A stretch of DNA of 64,000 nucleotides. It comes from Candidatus Latescibacterota bacterium. Its GTDB lineage: Bacteria; Latescibacterota; UBA2968; UBA8231. Position 1 is the stretch's first letter, and every line of letters starts with the position of its first letter. This document shows, in pieces, positions 35,577-44,035 of the stretch. The notes below the pieces were generated by a model, which was given only the letters and a program-made list of their open reading frames with translations, had not been told where the DNA came from and did no database searches. Both the position numbers and the translations under genes were made by a program. The DNA lies in NCBI GenBank assembly GCA_022827835.1, contig JAJEIO010000048.1, forward strand, positions 235,631 to 299,630, in the 5' to 3' direction.

Positions 35577-37199
35577 ATGCAGGCGGTCCTCGTAGATGTG
35601 AATCTGGTCGGCGTACTGATTTTTGAGCTTTATCAGCAACGCATCGAAGCGCTCTTGGGTTAGATCTTGCAGCACGTGAGAGCGCACTCGGCCCCAGACC
35701 TCGTCCAAGCTCTGCTGGCGACTGGGCACCTTGTTGAGCACCTTGAAGACCGTAAAGCCCTGCGCGGTCTTGACCGGGCCGACGACCTGGCCGACCTCGG
35801 CGTCTTTGGCTTCCCAACCTAAATTGCCGTATTTGTCGGGCCGCAAAAGCTGGATGCGCCCTTCAGCGCGGCGGATGCGGGTGCTGCGCCGCGAGTAGCG
35901 GCGGGCTAGCTCGCCAAGGTCGCCGCCGCGTTCGATGGCGGCCAGCAGTGAGTCCGCCTGTGCGCGGGTATCGACGAGGATTTCGAGGATCGAGATCCGC
36001 TCCTCGCGCACGTAGAGGTCCTTGTGTGCCTCGTAGTACTCGCGAATTTCGTCTTTGGACGGTTTGAGCGTTTCAAGCACTCTGACTTGGCGGATGCGCT
36101 CGATAAGCGCTTGGCGGTGCGTGGCTTCAATGCCTTGAGCGACGCGCTCGGCCTCGTGGATGCCTATTTCGCGGGCGTGACGGGGCAGCAGGACCTTGAG
36201 CGCATAGAGGCGACGGGCGAAGCGGCGCAAGTCGTCTAATTCGCGGATCTCGGCCGGGTTGCGTTCGCTGGTCATAGCCGCCATGAAGTTGTCGAGCGTC
36301 CACGGCTCGCCGTCGAGTTCGAGCAGTACTAGCTGGGTCTCCCCCTTTTTGAACGTGGGCATTTCTTCGCCAGCTTCGCTGAGCCGGGCCAAGAGCAGTT
36401 CGAAGGTCTCGCGCCGTTCTGTAATGTCGGCGCGATTGGCCAGTCCTTCGAGGAATTCAAAGGTGGCGATGGCGTGCTTCTGCTCCTGCATGGCCTTGAT
36501 GACGGCAGGGGCCATATCCTCAAAGGGCACTTCGCGCTCGTCGGTGACGACGAAGACCGAGAAGCCGTCTGGCTCCTGCACGGGACCGATGATCTCGCCA
36601 GGTTTGGCTCTGAATATCTGGCGGCGCAGAACGTAATTTTTGAAGTCGAGGCGGCTCTTCCAGCCGAGGTCGCCGCCTTGCTGGGCGGTGTTGCCGTCGT
36701 CGGAGAGTTCGCTCGCCACTGCGGCAAAGCTGTCGGGACCGCGCAGCCGGGCGAGCACGCGGTCAATGGCGGCTGGCCCGCTGGCGAGGATGCGGCTCAA
36801 GCGGCGCTGCTGGCCGATGCGGTGCTGCTCAAAGTACTGGCGAGCCTCATCGCGGCTTATGTCCTCGGCGACAGCGACCACGCCGCGGCGGTACATTTCG
36901 TCGAGGATGAGTTCCTGTTGTCGTTGCGCGACCTTGCTTTTGACTTGGAAGTCGTTTTCCAAGCCGTCTTGGCGAGCGGCCAACAGCAAGACCTCAATGT
37001 CGATGAGCCGCTCAAGGGCTTGGCGCTGAAGGTCGCTTGGGGCGTTTTTGGGAAAGAGCCGGGTGGCGGCGCGCTCGACGCGGTCGCGCCCGATGGTGAC
37101 GTCACCGACGCGGGCGAGTACGTCTGGGCTGGGCGGGGGTTCGGGAGAGGTACAGGCGAGGAGTAGAATAGTGAACGACGAGAGAAAACGATGCAACAA
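35574..37199 (-). CDS. SurA-like peptidylprolyl isomerase lipoprotein with two parvulin-like domains
   Basis: A 541-residue lipoprotein (MLHRFLSSFTILLLAC, lipidated at Cys16). The SurA-type N-terminal region (VLARVGDVTIGRDRVERA, ALERLIDIEVLLLAARQDGL) is followed by two parvulin domains. The first spans about 130-235 (FAAVASELSDDGNTAQQGGDLGWKSR, AKPGEIIGPVQEPDGFSVF). The second spans about 395-505 (LGELARRYSRRSTRIRRAEG, DKYGNLGWEAKDAEVGQVVG). The GDLGW/GNLGW motifs are typical of active isomerases. It should aid folding or transit of exported proteins in the periplasm. It is divergent from the FG-GAP/TPR gene at 37313 across a ~110-base AT-rich region. Confidence 0.88.
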   Translation of the reverse strand: MLHRFLSSFTILLLACTSPEPPPSPDVLARVGDVTIGRDRVERAATRLFPKNAPSDLQRQALERLIDIEVLLLAARQDGLENDFQVKSKVAQRQQELILDEMYRRGVVAVAEDISRDEARQYFEQHRIGQQRRLSRILASGPAAIDRVLARLRGPDSFAAVASELSDDGNTAQQGGDLGWKSRLDFKNYVLRRQIFRAKPGEIIGPVQEPDGFSVFVVTDEREVPFEDMAPAVIKAMQEQKHAIATFEFLEGLANRADITERRETFELLLARLSEAGEEMPTFKKGETQLVLLELDGEPWTLDNFMAAMTSERNPAEIRELDDLRRFARRLYALKVLLPRHAREIGIHEAERVAQGIEATHRQALIERIRQVRVLETLKPSKDEIREYYEAHKDLYVREERISILEILVDTRAQADSLLAAIERGGDLGELARRYSRRSTRIRRAEGRIQLLRPDKYGNLGWEAKDAEVGQVVGPVKTAQGFTVFKVLNKVPSRQQSLDEVWGRVRSHVLQDLTQERFDALLIKLKNQYADQIHIYEDRLH

Positions 37200-37312
37200 G
37201 AAGGCCTCCTAGTGGAAATTATTATTTATCCTAATAAATATATAGTGCGGTGTAAATTTGCGAAGTGCTAGTTATGTTATTGTGGGCAGGAGGTAATTCT
37301 GCATCGATCAAA
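37200..37312. promoter_or_regulatory. AT-rich divergent promoter region
   Basis: Between the divergent parvulin (37199) and FG-GAP/TPR (37313) genes lies a run rich in A and T (around 37216-37250, with TAAATATATAG), unlike the GC-rich coding sequence on both sides. It very likely holds promoters for both genes, but no convincing -35/-10 pair could be fixed by eye. Confidence 0.35.
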
Positions 37313-40300
37313 ATGATCCCACGCAGACTTTCAACGTACCTCGTCGCCTTAGTATGCGGCTGTGCTGTGAGCGATCCACCGGCTGTGCCTACTGTGCACT
37401 TTGTCGATGCGACCGCGGAAGCAGGAATCGATTTTGTGCATACCAGCGGCCGCTCCGGGCGCAAATACGGGGTGGAGACGATTGGTTCTGGAGCGGCGTT
37501 TTTCGATTACAACCGCGACGGGTGGATGGATTTGTACGTGGTCAATGGAGCGGATTTGCCTGGGTATGTCTCGGCGGTGCCGCCGCAAAATGCACTGTAT
37601 CGCAACGACCGCGGGTACTTTGCCGAGGTCGGCGAAAACCTCGGGGTGGCGGACGCGGGCTATGGTATGGGCGCGTCGGTCGGGGACTACGACAACGACG
37701 GGGATGCCGACCTCTTCGTCACCAACTTTGGCCGCAACCGGCTGTATCGCAACGAAGGATCGGCGCAGGCGTGGGTCTTTGCGGATGTGACGGATGCGGT
37801 CGGGATTGGGGCGGACGAGCGATGGTCAACTGGCTCGTCGTTTGCCGATTACGACCTCGACGGCGACCTGGATCTGTACGTAGCGAATTACTTGCACTAC
37901 GAATTTGAGCGCGGCGAGCTGAGTGAGGGGGGAACGCTGCGCTGGCCGCGCCGGCACTTGGCTCCTACCGAATACCCTGGGGAGCGGAACGCGCTCTGGC
38001 GCAACGACGGTGGTCGCTTTGTGGATGTGACAGACGCGGTTGGGCTGCTCACGGACGAAGGCCGCGAGTTAGGCGCGGTGTTTTTCGACTACGACCTCGA
38101 CGGCGATCCCGATTTGTTTCAAGGCAACGATGCCACGCCGAATTTTCTCTGGCGCAACGACGGCGGCCGCTTTGCCGAAGTGGGGCTGGTGGCTGGCGTG
38201 GCGTACAACATCGGCGGCAAGCCCGAGGGGACAATGGGCGTGGATGTGGCCGATGGCGATGGCGATGGTCGCCTCGACTTGGCGATGACCAATTTCCAGT
38301 GGGAGAGCAATACCCTGTACCACAATGCGGGCGGCGGGATGTTTGCCGACGAATCGCTGGCCGTGGGTATAGCTGCCAACAGCTTGGACAAGCTGGCCTT
38401 TGGCATCAACTTCCTCGACGCTGACAACGACGGCGATCCCGATCTCTACGTGGCCAATGGCCACATTGACGAAGACATCAATCGGTTTGACCCACAGGCC
38501 GCGTACGGCCAGAGCGATCAGTTGTACCTCAACGACGGTCAAGGTCGCTTTGCCGATACGAGTGTGGCCGCTGGCGTGGCCGCGCCGACGCGGGATTTGG
38601 TCGGCCGTGGCTCGGCCGTGGCCGATTACGACAACGACGGCGACTTAGATATTTTTTTAGTCAACACTGGGCAGCGGGCCCTGCTTTGGCGCAACGATAC
38701 CCAAGCGGGGCATTACTTGGCGCTGGCGCTAGAGGGGCGGATGAGCAACCGAGATGGCTACGGTGCCCGCGTGGTGGTGCATGTGGACAGTCGGACGCTG
38801 GTGGCGGAAAAGCGCAGTGCGGCGAGCTATCTGTCGCAAAACGACGCGCGGATGTTTTTTGGCTTGGGGTCGAGCGAGGAGGCCGAGCAGGTGGAGGTCG
38901 CGTGGCCGTCGGGCATTCGCCAAGTTTTATCGGGCGTACGCGCCGGGCAGGTGCTGCGGGTCGTCGAGCCGGATGCGAGTGCGCCACAAGAGGCGGCTGA
39001 CGCAGCCATCGCGCAGGCTGCGCCCCAAGGCCGCAATGCCGAGGATCTGGAGCAATCTTGGCGGGAAGCACCCTTAGTCCTGCCGGAAAAGACGCGCGCT
39101 CCGCTGCCGCCCGCCACCCCGTTGTCCGAGTTGCGCACTGCGGCCCGCATCCAGCCGGAAGTACCCGGCGTCCACATCGAGCTAGCCGCAGCGCTTGCGC
39201 GCGCGCGCGCGTACGACGAGGCGGAGGTGGCTTATCGCCGCGCCTTACAACTCGACGCAAGCGCGGCTCAAGCCTACGTGGGCTTGGGACAGCTCTATGC
39301 CGACCGAGGGGCGCTAGGGAAAGCGGTCACCGCGCTGAAACAAGCGATCGCACTCGACAGTACCCTAGCTGAGCCGCACTACGTGCTGGGCAATATCCAC
39401 CTGAGCCAACAGCGTTTGGCCGCGGCCGTGCCGCTCTACGAGCGCGCCATCGCGCTGTCGCCGCGCTATCTTCAAGCCTATTTCAACTTGGCCGGCTTGC
39501 ACGCGCGGCAGACTGATTACGGCCCGGCCATAGACGTTTTGCGCCGGGGACTCGCAGCTCTGCCCGGGGAAGTGGAAATCATGCTGCAATTGGCGCGAAT
39601 CCATTTTGCCCAGGCGCAATACGAAGCTGCGCTAGCGCAGCTCGCCAGCGTGGTACAAGCGCAGCCCACGCGCGCTGAAGCACATGAGCTGACGGCCCAG
39701 ATCTGGATGGCGCATGAAGATGTGGATGCCGCTCGCGCTGCTTTGCAGCAGGGGCTTGAACACGCTCCGAACAGCGCCGCGCTCTTGGGACGGCTGGGCA
39801 TCCTACTCTTGCAGGAGGGCGCGGACGCCGAGGCCATACCCCTTTTGCAGCGGGCCTTAAAGGCAGACCCGGATCGCGAGGAAGTGTACTATCACTTGGG
39901 CCAGGCGTTGTTGCGGCGCGGTGAGGCCGTGCGCGGCCGCAAGCTCCTCGACTATTTCCACTCGTTGCAGCAGGAGCATCAAAAGTTGCTGGCCCACAAG
40001 ACGGCCGTGGTGCTCAATCCCAACGACGCGGACGCGTATTACAAGTTGGGTGTGGTCTATGCGCGGATTGGCCGCTACGAGGCTGCCAGCCAAGCGTACC
40101 AAGCAGCTTTGGCCGTGGCACCGGGTCATCTCGACGCCCGCAACAATTTGGGCAATATCTATCTCCGCCGCCGGGCATTGGGGCTAGCCATTGCCGCGTA
40201 CCAAGAGGTGCTGCGCCGCGAGCCCCACTACGCCCGCGCCCATTACAACTTGGGCAACGCGTACCTGTTGGCTGGCGAGGAGGAGCGTGCGGTGGCAGCG

Positions 40301-40393
40301 TTTGCCAAAGCTGTCGAATCCGACCCCGAATACCGCAAGGCTCAGCAGATGCTCGCCAAGCTACGTCAGCGCGAGGCCCAAGGTGAGCGCTGA
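37313..40393 (+). CDS. FG-GAP/VCBS propeller + UnbV_ASPIC + TPR fusion protein (second copy)
   Basis: A 1026-residue protein with the same plan as the one starting at 28703: lipoprotein-like N-terminus (LSTYLVALVCGC), FG-GAP repeats with calcium loops (FDYNRDGWMDLYVVNG, DYDNDGDADLFVTNFG, FDYDLDGDPDLFQGND), UnbV_ASPIC at about 466-555 (SNRDGYGARVVVH, QVEVAWPSGIRQ), the shared linker LEQSWREAPLVL, and about ten TPR units from ~600. The ATG at 37313 gives the signal sequence; AGGAGGT lies 18 bases upstream, and GTG at 37265 is the alternative. Its end overlaps the spermidine-synthase-like gene by 11 bases, so those two are coupled. Likely an envelope scaffold or ligand-binding protein. Confidence 0.86.
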   Translation: MIPRRLSTYLVALVCGCAVSDPPAVPTVHFVDATAEAGIDFVHTSGRSGRKYGVETIGSGAAFFDYNRDGWMDLYVVNGADLPGYVSAVPPQNALYRNDRGYFAEVGENLGVADAGYGMGASVGDYDNDGDADLFVTNFGRNRLYRNEGSAQAWVFADVTDAVGIGADERWSTGSSFADYDLDGDLDLYVANYLHYEFERGELSEGGTLRWPRRHLAPTEYPGERNALWRNDGGRFVDVTDAVGLLTDEGRELGAVFFDYDLDGDPDLFQGNDATPNFLWRNDGGRFAEVGLVAGVAYNIGGKPEGTMGVDVADGDGDGRLDLAMTNFQWESNTLYHNAGGGMFADESLAVGIAANSLDKLAFGINFLDADNDGDPDLYVANGHIDEDINRFDPQAAYGQSDQLYLNDGQGRFADTSVAAGVAAPTRDLVGRGSAVADYDNDGDLDIFLVNTGQRALLWRNDTQAGHYLALALEGRMSNRDGYGARVVVHVDSRTLVAEKRSAASYLSQNDARMFFGLGSSEEAEQVEVAWPSGIRQVLSGVRAGQVLRVVEPDASAPQEAADAAIAQAAPQGRNAEDLEQSWREAPLVLPEKTRAPLPPATPLSELRTAARIQPEVPGVHIELAAALARARAYDEAEVAYRRALQLDASAAQAYVGLGQLYADRGALGKAVTALKQAIALDSTLAEPHYVLGNIHLSQQRLAAAVPLYERAIALSPRYLQAYFNLAGLHARQTDYGPAIDVLRRGLAALPGEVEIMLQLARIHFAQAQYEAALAQLASVVQAQPTRAEAHELTAQIWMAHEDVDAARAALQQGLEHAPNSAALLGRLGILLLQEGADAEAIPLLQRALKADPDREEVYYHLGQALLRRGEAVRGRKLLDYFHSLQQEHQKLLAHKTAVVLNPNDADAYYKLGVVYARIGRYEAASQAYQAALAVAPGHLDARNNLGNIYLRRRALGLAIAAYQEVLRREPHYARAHYNLGNAYLLAGEEERAVAAFAKAVESDPEYRKAQQMLAKLRQREAQGER

Positions 40394-42833
40394 GCGGCGG
40401 CTGCAGCTCGGCGTGGGGCTGGTGGCAGCAGCCGTCATTGGCTATGAAATCGGCCTCGTTCGGCTGTTTTCTTTTTTGCAGCACTATCACTACACGTTCT
40501 TAGTGGTCTCAGGGGCGGTGTGCGGCTTGGGGCTTGGGGCTGCGCTGAGTGCAGTGCTGAATGTGCAGGAAGAGGGGCTGCACTGGCACTTGGGCTATTG
40601 GGCGGTCGGCTGTGGCGTCAGTATGATCTGCAGCGCGTTTGCCGTAGCACAGTTTCCTCGAATGCCGCTACTGCTGCTGGTCGGCATCGCCGGCCTTCCC
40701 TTTATCGCCGCTGGCGCATTCCTTGCCCGCGCCTTCCGGGCGCGTTATCAACAAAGCCAAATTCTCTACTTTTGGGACTTGGTCGGCGCAGCGCTGGGCA
40801 TCCTCTACGTCGTGCCGGCCCTCGAATGGCTGGGCGGCGTCGGTGCTCTATTGGGCGCGAGTATCTTCGCTTTGGTTGCCGCGGCTTTCTTTTTGAGTCG
40901 CTGGGTATGGACCTGCCCGATTATTTTAGCGACTGGGCTTGTAGTTTACAGCACTCAACAACGCGAACTCATTGATCTCAGTGCCCTCGCTGAGGACGGC
41001 GACAAGCCTATGTTCCGCGCACTGGGAGCGGAACGTCATCGTGGGGAAGTGAAGGCCACGAGTTGGAGCGCGTACGCGCGCACCGACTTGGTGGATCGCA
41101 CGGGCGACACGGGTCTAAACCTGTATGTAGATGGCGGGGCTGGTTCGTACATGTTTCGCTTTCCGGGGGATTACCGGCGGTTGTTTTTTGTGCGCCGCGA
41201 GGCCGCGTTTTTTCCCTATTACTTTTCGGACCGCGAGCGTGCCTTGATCATCGGACCGGGTGGTGGTGCCGATGTGCTCTACGCGCTGATGACGGGCTGG
41301 CGGCATATCGAAGCCGTAGAGATCAACCCGGAGATCGCCGCACTGGTCCGCTCATACGGAGAGTACAACGGTCATTTGTACGACTTGGAGGGGGTGGAAC
41401 TGCACATCGGCGATGGCCGCAACTATTTGGAACGTTCTCAGGCGCGTTACGACCTAATTGCCCTGCCCTTGGTGTATGCCGAGGCGGCTGATTTGGTGGG
41501 GTACGCGCTCTCCGAGAATTACCTGTTCACTCGCGAGGCATTTGCCGCCTATCTCGATCACCTTGACGAAGGGGGACGGCTGGCTCTCGTAGTTCACAAT
41601 CACGCGCTGATGTTGCGCGTGATTGCCACCTTAGGTGCCCTGTGGGAAGAGCGCGGCCACGAGCCGAGCGCGGTCCTCGACCATCTCGTCGTCGTCAATG
41701 GCGCTCGCGGCGATCCGGCGCGGCAAGAGGCGCACCGTCCCTTGTTGCTGGTGCAACAGCAGCCCTATACGGCCGAGCAATTGGCGCGCCTACACGCGGT
41801 TATGGAGGAGTTGGGTTTAGATGCGTACTTCTCGCCCGGCAGGCGCGAACAGCCTGCGCTGGCGGCGTTGCGCGGGGCTACATTGGCGGACTTTGTCGCT
41901 GCATCTGCACTCGATATTTCGCCGACGACTGACGACCGGCCCTTCTTTTACGACGCTACTCGCGGGCTGGATTCCAAGCTAACTCGGCTGTTAATCGGCT
42001 CGTTGTTAGCGTGTGCGCTGGTGATGTTAGTGCCGCTTGGTACGCCGAGTATGCGCCAGCGAATCACGTCTGGGCCACCGCCTCTGATGTGGGCGTTGTT
42101 CGCCGCCGGATTGGGCACGGGCTTTATGATGGTTGAGATCCATCTTTTGCAGCGCTTTGGCCTGTTTTTAGGCTATCCGACCTTGACGCTAGCAGTCGCG
42201 CTCTTCGGGTTGTTGTTGGGTACGGGGGCTGGGAGCCTCGCGGGCGGGTGGTGCCGGCCGCTCGCGCACCCTCGGGGGTTGGGGTTGGTCGGCGTGGGCG
42301 TCGGTTTCGTCTGCTATCTCTATGGGTTCTTGCTCGACGGTGCGCTCGCTGGGGCGTTGGCGTGGCCGCTGGCCGCGCGCGTCGGGTTGACGTTGGCTCT
42401 CGTCGCGCCGCTCGGAATGTTGTTAGGGACCTGTTTTCCGGCCTGTCTGCGCTTGGGTGGTTCGCAACGCGCCGGAATCATCCCTTGGCTATGGGCCGTC
42501 AATGGTTTCTTCTCAGTGCTCGGGTCGGTCGGGGCCGTGGCTTTGGGTATGGAGTGGGGGGCGAGTGCATCGCTGGCGGTCGGCGCGGCTGCATACATAG
42601 CGGTGGGTATGGCGCTTTTCTTGGGCAGCCGCCGGACTTCTTCGGACGTGGAGATAACTCGTCCGTCTGGTGCAGGCCGCTGGTTGGTGGGTACTTTGCT
42701 CTTGGTTGCGCTGCTGTGGTATGCGGCTTTTAGCTTTATCGGCGCGCGCTATTGGGGGGCAGCCCCTTCGGCTGCTCACTCGCGCCCGCCGGTTGCGGAT
42801 GAGGTGTGGCCGGTGGCGCTGCGAACTTTTTGA
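40383..42833 (+). CDS. Membrane protein with a spermidine-synthase-like methyltransferase-fold domain
   Basis: An 816-residue protein: about six membrane segments (1-190), a soluble SAM-binding domain (~240-420; GPGGGADVLYAL at 291-302, AVEINPEI with Glu313, HIGDGRNYL with Asp344), then about six more membrane segments (650-800). This is the plan of MFS/SpeE fusion proteins. The aminopropyltransferase catalytic Asp region (normally D-x-x-DP) reads ALPLVYAEAADLVG here, so spermidine synthesis is doubtful; it may bind a nucleotide-like ligand or do other chemistry. The GTG at 40383 overlaps the previous gene by 11 bases. The frame is open upstream to 40191, but that part lies inside the TPR coding region. 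Confidence 0.78.
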   Translation: MSAERRLQLGVGLVAAAVIGYEIGLVRLFSFLQHYHYTFLVVSGAVCGLGLGAALSAVLNVQEEGLHWHLGYWAVGCGVSMICSAFAVAQFPRMPLLLLVGIAGLPFIAAGAFLARAFRARYQQSQILYFWDLVGAALGILYVVPALEWLGGVGALLGASIFALVAAAFFLSRWVWTCPIILATGLVVYSTQQRELIDLSALAEDGDKPMFRALGAERHRGEVKATSWSAYARTDLVDRTGDTGLNLYVDGGAGSYMFRFPGDYRRLFFVRREAAFFPYYFSDRERALIIGPGGGADVLYALMTGWRHIEAVEINPEIAALVRSYGEYNGHLYDLEGVELHIGDGRNYLERSQARYDLIALPLVYAEAADLVGYALSENYLFTREAFAAYLDHLDEGGRLALVVHNHALMLRVIATLGALWEERGHEPSAVLDHLVVVNGARGDPARQEAHRPLLLVQQQPYTAEQLARLHAVMEELGLDAYFSPGRREQPALAALRGATLADFVAASALDISPTTDDRPFFYDATRGLDSKLTRLLIGSLLACALVMLVPLGTPSMRQRITSGPPPLMWALFAAGLGTGFMMVEIHLLQRFGLFLGYPTLTLAVALFGLLLGTGAGSLAGGWCRPLAHPRGLGLVGVGVGFVCYLYGFLLDGALAGALAWPLAARVGLTLALVAPLGMLLGTCFPACLRLGGSQRAGIIPWLWAVNGFFSVLGSVGAVALGMEWGASASLAVGAAAYIAVGMALFLGSRRTSSDVEITRPSGAGRWLVGTLLLVALLWYAAFSFIGARYWGAAPSAAHSRPPVADEVWPVALRTF

Positions 42834-42898
42834 TGACGTAAATAAGAAGCTCAATTTCGCTACACTGTCCCATTTCTACACTCTGACTAGGACTGCTT

Positions 42899-43870
42899 AT
42901 GATCACCTTTTCCAGCCTGCGTCTCACCGACCTGCCATCCTCTCGGAAGGATTGGGAAGCTCAACGCCCCGCTCTCTTGGAAGCCATGCAACAGATCATG
43001 GGGCCTTTGCCCGGACTGGAAAAGCGTAGCCCGCTCGATGTCCAAGTTGACGAGGAAGTGGACTGCGGTTCTTATGCTCGTCGCCTCATTACGTACGCCT
43101 CCGAGCCGGAGTGTCGGGTGCCAGCCTATTTGTTGGTTCCCCACGTCGCTCTACAATCTCCGGCCCCAGCCGTGCTTTGCCCTCATCCCACGGACGACCG
43201 CATCGGCCACAAGGTAGTTGTTGGTTTGGGCGGCCGCGCCAACCGCGCGTACGCCAGCGACCTGGCTCAGGCTGGCTTTGTCACTCTTGCTCCGGCTTAT
43301 CCCTTGCTGGCCGACTATCGCCCCGACTGGCGTGCTCTTGGCTACCAGTCGGGGACCATGAAGGCGATATGGGACAATATGCGCGGCCTCGATCTACTGG
43401 CCGAACTGCCCTTTGTCGCAGGAGAGTCTTTCGGATCCATCGGCCACTCGCTGGGCGGTCACAATTCGATCTACACCGCTGTGTTCGACCCGCGCATCGC
43501 CGTTGTCGTCTCCAGTTGCGGCCTCGATTCCTACCAAGATTATATGGACGGCGATATCACGGGCTGGACTAGTGATCGCTACATGCCGCGCTTAAAGGAC
43601 TACGCCCTAGCAGACCTTCCCTTTGACTTCCACGATATGATCGCCGCCTTGGCACCGCGCCCTTGCTTCATCTCCGCGCCGTTGGGCGACTCCAATTTCC
43701 GCTGGCGCAGCGTCGATTCAGTGGTCGAAACCGCCCGAGCGGTGTACGATCTGTACGGTGCCGGCGAGGCCCTCCAAGTGGTCCATCCCGATTGCGGCCA
43801 TGACTTTCCCGACGAGATTCGACAGCGGGCTTACCAGATTATCGCCGAAGTTCTGATCACCGACGACTGA
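42899..43870 (+). CDS. Alpha/beta hydrolase (esterase/dienelactone-hydrolase-like)
   Basis: A 323-residue alpha/beta hydrolase. Seen: the nucleophile elbow GHSLGGHN (Ser184), a likely acid at Asp264 (SAPLGDSNFRW), and His301 in PDCGHDFPDE, giving a full catalytic triad. An upstream RVPAYLLVP segment and PAVLCPHP match the acetylxylan-esterase/dienelactone-hydrolase-like group, which cleaves ester bonds. No signal peptide is visible, so it is probably cytoplasmic. AGGA lies eight bases before the ATG. It follows the spermidine-synthase-like gene after 65 bases and may be a separate unit. The substrate is unknown. Confidence 0.85.
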   Translation: MITFSSLRLTDLPSSRKDWEAQRPALLEAMQQIMGPLPGLEKRSPLDVQVDEEVDCGSYARRLITYASEPECRVPAYLLVPHVALQSPAPAVLCPHPTDDRIGHKVVVGLGGRANRAYASDLAQAGFVTLAPAYPLLADYRPDWRALGYQSGTMKAIWDNMRGLDLLAELPFVAGESFGSIGHSLGGHNSIYTAVFDPRIAVVVSSCGLDSYQDYMDGDITGWTSDRYMPRLKDYALADLPFDFHDMIAALAPRPCFISAPLGDSNFRWRSVDSVVETARAVYDLYGAGEALQVVHPDCGHDFPDEIRQRAYQIIAEVLITDD

Positions 43871-44035
43871 CGGCCGTTGTGAGAGATTATTAGGGCCTGT
43901 TGACTCCTAGTTCGGATGGCAACCATAGACTTGGTTTGCTATTGAACGAAGATGCGATAGTTTTTGTACGATGTTTGCCGTGTCAGGATATGTATCGATA
44001 CTTCCCATAGATAGAATGCGATCTTTACGTAAAAA

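Noticed and set aside
39194..39212. Run of alternating GC in the TPR part of the 37313 gene (GCGCGCGC)
   Set aside because: It codes for LARARAYDE in frame within a TPR unit; no need for a structural or regulatory explanation.
40191..40382. N-terminal extension of the spermidine-synthase-like frame into the TPR gene
   Set aside because: The added residues are an off-frame reading of TPR coding sequence; GTG at 40383 starts directly before the first membrane segment.
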